From Candidatus Iainarchaeum sp. (GTDB lineage Archaea > B1Sed10-29 > WALL01 > JAGHAM01), in NCBI GenBank assembly GCA_021161465.1, contig JAGHAM010000035.1, positions 1 through 17,633 on the forward strand: a stretch of 17,633 bases of DNA. Direction: 5' to 3'. Positions 15,235 to 17,633 of the stretch are shown piece by piece. The translations under genes and the position numbers were made by a program. Numbering within the stretch: the stretch's first letter is position 1; the number at the start of each line of letters is the position of its first letter. A model generated the notes under the pieces. The model worked only from the letters and a program-made list of their open reading frames with translations. It made no database searches and was not told where the DNA came from.

Positions 15235-15404
15235 TTCACCTTTATGGCTCCAACCGGGCAAACTAGCTCACAGGCGCCACAATGTATGCATTTGTCTTTA
15301 TCCCATTCTATGCGCGTTTCTTTTAGAGTAAGTGCTGCAACAGGGCACACTGAGGTGCACCCTCCGCAATAACAGCATAAACCACGATTTATCTCCACAG
15401 TCAT
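15228..15404 (-). CDS. Small 2[4Fe-4S] ferredoxin
   Basis: A 58-residue protein reading from the ATG at 15404 to a TGA at 15228. Two cluster motifs are visible: CCYCGGCTSVCPVAA (CxxCxxCxxxCP, residues 10-24) and CIHCGACELVCPVGA (39-53). Each motif gives the four Cys of one [4Fe-4S] cluster, with the fourth Cys of each swapped between clusters as in bacterial-type ferredoxins. The first motif begins with an extra Cys pair (C10-C11). It is a soluble electron carrier. Its ATG overlaps the stop of the upstream coiled-coil gene (ATGA), and its stop overlaps the ribosome binding site of geranylgeranyl reductase, so it is tightly coupled to both. The likely job is passing electrons to the reductase; the ferredoxin-reducing partner is not in this window. 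Confidence 0.92.
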   Translation of the reverse strand: MTVEINRGLCCYCGGCTSVCPVAALTLKETRIEWDKDKCIHCGACELVCPVGAIKVKR

Positions 15405-16639
15405 TCTTCTTCCTCCTCATATGAGTTGTAGATTTTGTCGTTAAACTCGTAGAGCGTCCTGTTGACGAACCTACCATCAAAAACATATTTCTTAAGCGCG
15501 TCCTCCGTTGATATGCCGGTATAATCATCAAAGTTGCTTTTTGTGCTTGGGTCAAGTATCCTACCGTCCATCGCTACCAGCGTCTTGGCAAGGCCACCAT
15601 TAAGCTCGACAACTACAACTTTTGCATCTTCGTCGAGTGCTCGTAGCAACGAGCATAGCAGGATAGATTCATCTTCGGTATCTGCTGCCCTTAGCTTCAG
15701 CATCTCATCAACAGTGAGCCAGTAGGTTGCAGAGATACTTGATGAAACCTCTACTATGTTATCCCTAACAAACTCAAAAACTTTCTTTGGGGTATTGTAA
15801 ACTTTCACAATCTCCTTCACTTTTGGGTTGTCTGGCTGGACAAGTTTCTTTAATTCTTCTGCGGTTTTTGCTTCCTTGCCTTCTATAAGCTTGGCGTACT
15901 TCTCAAGGACAGCCCTCAGGACACCAAGGCTTTTTGAGAGCCTGTTAACTTTTTTGTTCTTTTCATCAAGGCTTTCTCTTAAGAGCCGGTTTTCTCGTTT
16001 TAGGTTCTCTATAGCCTCCTCTGGCGTTTCCGAAACCAATTCAGCCATTCTATCCTCCAACTTTTGTTTTTCTAGCTTAAGTTTTTCAATTTTTTTGTTT
16101 TTCAATTCAATCTCCCCTTCGAGGCTCTCGACTTTATTTTCGAAGTTATTCTTCTTTAGCAGGACTCTTTTCTTATCCTCTTCAAGTTCTCTCATCTGTA
16201 TGTGCAGTGCCTCTATTTTCCTGTTAAGCTCATTTATTTTGGCTTTTGCTTCCTTAAGCGCGCTTGCAAGCGTGCTTATATCACTCGCCTCCCTAATGAC
16301 ATTCCTGGATTTTTTAAGTTCCTCAGGGAGCGATGAATATGAAATCCGTGACAGTAAAAGTTCTATCTCCTTATCGTATCTCTCTATTAGGTGGGTGTAC
16401 TCGGCATCCTTTGACACAAATGTTGCTTCATCTAATGAGTGCTTTGCAAGTGCCCTGTGGAGTGCTTTTTGCTTCGCTTTTACTTTTGCCCGTTCTTCAG
16501 CTACTTCCTTCAGTTTCTTCCATGCGTCCTTCTCCTCTGGAACCTTAAATTCCTCTTTTGGCCTTCTGAGTATCAGTGCAATTATCACTCCTATCCCGAT
16601 ACCAAGGACAAATGAGGCTAAAGCTATCAAAGATTCCAT
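15401..16639 (-). CDS. Membrane-anchored coiled-coil protein with degenerate transglutaminase-like domain
   Basis: A 412-residue protein. Residues about 5-25 are a single hydrophobic helix, followed by RRPK, so the bulk lies in the cytoplasm by the positive-inside rule. Residues about 38-250 are charged and largely coiled coil. Residues about 270-370 resemble a transglutaminase-like fold: PKKVFEFVRDNI, TVDEMLKLRAADTEDESILL, SLLRALDEDAKVVVV, and ILDPSTK. In active members the segment reads GxCxDxA and the later one HAWV; here Thr321 takes the Cys position, no His is seen in GGLAKTLVAM, and only the Asp (D363) remains, so the domain is probably not catalytic. The C-terminus is a run of Glu. It is the first gene of the ferredoxin-reductase operon and overlaps the ferredoxin by 4 bases. 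The role is unknown; a scaffold near the membrane for lipid reduction is a guess. Confidence 0.8.
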   Translation of the reverse strand: MESLIALASFVLGIGIGVIIALILRRPKEEFKVPEEKDAWKKLKEVAEERAKVKAKQKALHRALAKHSLDEATFVSKDAEYTHLIERYDKEIELLLSRISYSSLPEELKKSRNVIREASDISTLASALKEAKAKINELNRKIEALHIQMRELEEDKKRVLLKKNNFENKVESLEGEIELKNKKIEKLKLEKQKLEDRMAELVSETPEEAIENLKRENRLLRESLDEKNKKVNRLSKSLGVLRAVLEKYAKLIEGKEAKTAEELKKLVQPDNPKVKEIVKVYNTPKKVFEFVRDNIVEVSSSISATYWLTVDEMLKLRAADTEDESILLCSLLRALDEDAKVVVVELNGGLAKTLVAMDGRILDPSTKSNFDDYTGISTEDALKKYVFDGRFVNRTLYEFNDKIYNSYEEEEE

Positions 16640-16661
16640 CCAAACTTATTTACTTCTCTGG

Positions 16662-16671
16662 AATTTATAAA
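16662..16671 (-). promoter_or_regulatory. TATA-like box for the coiled-coil/ferredoxin/reductase operon
   Basis: Minus strand ATTTATAAAT region, centred about 28 bases before the ATG at 16639, with no ribosome binding site. This predicts a leaderless mRNA for the three-gene operon. Confidence 0.55.
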
Positions 16672-16710
16672 TGATGGTCAATTTTAGCGGAAATCCCCAC
16701 ACCCTTTGTT

Positions 16711-16719
16711 TTTTATATC
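16711..16719 (+). promoter_or_regulatory. TATA-like box for the RecJ-like gene
   Basis: TTTTATATC, centred about 26 bases before the ATG at 16741. This predicts a leaderless transcript. With the opposite box at 16662-16671, the 101-base gap holds two divergent promoters. Confidence 0.5.
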
Positions 16720-16740
16720 TCCGTTTGTTAAATACTCCAG

Positions 16741-17633
16741 ATGAGTGGTGTGTTAGAATCCAGAGCTGGTGAGGTTGCTAGGTTCATTAAGGATAATGAC
16801 AATTTTGTTGTAGTGTCGCATTATGATGCTGATGGGCTTACAGCTGGTGCGATAGCTGCCCTTACTCTTGAAAGACTAGGCAAAAAATACACAATCAGGC
16901 CGACAAGGCAAATAGATGAACAGAGGATTAAAGCCCTGAAGGGTCTTGGAGAGAATTATATATTCGTTGACCTAGGCTCTGGCCAGATACCCATAATAGA
17001 GGAGAACTTCGAATCATTCGCAATAGTTGACCATCATGAGACCCTTGGTGAGACGAAACACCCCCATTTCAACGCCCACTTAGTTGGACTTAATGGCGCC
17101 ACGGAGATATCTGGTGCAGGATGCACCTATCTGGTATCCAAGATAGTTGACCATAAAAATGTGGATTTGTCACCTATAGCTATTATCGGCGCGCTTGGGG
17201 ATATGCAGGATTCCAGCGGAAGGCTGGAAGGCATGAATAGGAACATACTGGCAGATGCTGTGGAGGCAGGTCTCATCAAGGCAGAAAAAGACATACGGCT
17301 TTTTGGGAGGCATTCAAGGCCTCTAGTGCAATTTATAGCTTATTCTTCCAACCCTGTGTTCCCAAGTCTAACTGGAAATGAGGAAGCATGTAGTGAGTTC
17401 TTGGCAAACCTAGATATACCAGTTAAAGATAAAAGTGGGAATCTTCTCTACTACGCAGATTTGCTCCCGGAACAGAGAAAACGGCTGATATCTGCTTTGT
17501 ATGTGATTGGGAAGAAGAATTTTATTCCAGAATTCCTCTTGAGAAATCTTGTGGGAGAGGTTTATGAGCTTCTTAAAGAGCAACCTAAGACACCCCTAAG
17601 AGATGCGCGCGAATATGCAACACTCCTTAATGC
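16741..17633 (+). CDS. Archaeal RecJ-like DHH family nuclease (3' end outside window)
   Basis: The first 297 residues of a DHH phosphoesterase, open at the right edge. Motif I is SHYDADG (26-32), with the metal-binding Asp29 and Asp31; motif II is the region around VDLG (76-79); the name-giving DHH is at 97-99 (IVDHHE); SGAGCTYL (124-131) and GALGDMQD (150-157) follow, the latter with Asp154. This matches archaeal RecJ/GAN-type enzymes, which are Mn-dependent single-strand exonucleases; some bind the replication complex through GINS. Other DHH proteins degrade oligonucleotides or cyclic dinucleotides, and the missing DHHA1 C-terminal domain would help separate these. No membrane segment is present. 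The start is an ATG 26 bases after a TATA-like box, as in a leaderless mRNA. The gene is divergent from the coiled-coil/ferredoxin/reductase operon, with no visible functional link. Confidence 0.88.
   Translation, partial: MSGVLESRAGEVARFIKDNDNFVVVSHYDADGLTAGAIAALTLERLGKKYTIRPTRQIDEQRIKALKGLGENYIFVDLGSGQIPIIEENFESFAIVDHHETLGETKHPHFNAHLVGLNGATEISGAGCTYLVSKIVDHKNVDLSPIAIIGALGDMQDSSGRLEGMNRNILADAVEAGLIKAEKDIRLFGRHSRPLVQFIAYSSNPVFPSLTGNEEACSEFLANLDIPVKDKSGNLLYYADLLPEQRKRLISALYVIGKKNFIPEFLLRNLVGEVYELLKEQPKTPLRDAREYATLLN

Noticed and set aside
15828-16670. A 280-codon Ser/Phe/Leu-rich open frame on the plus strand
   Set aside because: It is the antisense of the Lys/Glu-rich coiled coil on the minus strand; the Ser/Phe/Leu bias comes from complementing Lys/Glu codons. 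The minus-strand gene has a promoter and clear operon context.
1-17633. tRNA, rRNA, CRISPR array, insertion sequence, toxin-antitoxin or known defence genes
   Set aside because: All gaps between genes are about 110 bases or less and hold only promoter-like sequence. No repeat array, inverted repeat pair or transposase was seen.

Overview
This window is archaeal. Three things show it: the protein families (an ether-lipid geranylgeranyl reductase, an archaeal-type prenyl diphosphate synthase, a RadA/KaiC-like single-domain ATPase, an archaeal RecJ-like DHH nuclease, and an Rqc2/NFACT-family protein); AT-rich TATA-like boxes about 25-28 bases ahead of many start codons, the spacing of leaderless archaeal mRNAs; and GGTGAT-type ribosome binding sites at other genes. 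Genes are densely packed, with gaps of about 110 bases or less and several overlaps. I cannot fix the lineage. A DPANN or basal euryarchaeal genome would fit, but that is inference. I see no rRNA, tRNA, CRISPR array, insertion sequence or phage genes.

Layout. 1-1076 (-): N-terminal part of an unrecognised protein that runs off the left edge and has a weak GNAT-like region. 1184-2200 (+): polyprenyl (geranylgeranyl) diphosphate synthase. 2203-2964 (-): RAD55/KaiC-like ATPase, divergent from 3052-4194 (+), a Pro-rich coiled-coil protein. 4196-6972 (-): a two-gene operon, an aldehyde dehydrogenase followed by a class III aminotransferase, which looks like an amino-acid to semialdehyde to acid pathway. 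7024-9008 (-): a single-pass membrane protein with a long Pro-rich linker, then a metallo-beta-lactamase-fold hydrolase. 9118-12095 (+): a two-gene surface-protein operon, a membrane-anchored Cys-motif protein and a large secreted VWA/PKD/CARDB protein with a PEF-CTERM-like tail. 12106-13969 (-): a rhomboid protease with a large coiled-coil insert, overlapping an Rqc2-like protein that lacks the usual C-terminal NFACT-R domain. 14011-16639 (-): an overlapping operon of a membrane-anchored coiled-coil protein with a degenerate transglutaminase-like domain, a 58-residue 2[4Fe-4S] ferredoxin, and geranylgeranyl reductase. 16741-17633 (+): the first 297 residues of a RecJ-like DHH nuclease.

How the genes work together. 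The prenyl synthase makes the C20 chain of archaeal lipids. The reductase, fed by the neighbouring ferredoxin, saturates the finished lipid; these two steps sit far apart in the window, in separate transcription units. The most unusual items are the NFACT protein ending where NFACT-R should begin, the rhomboid whose outward-facing L5 loop has become a sequon-rich coiled coil, and the transglutaminase-like domain with its catalytic Cys and His replaced. No complete new defence or mobile system is evident.
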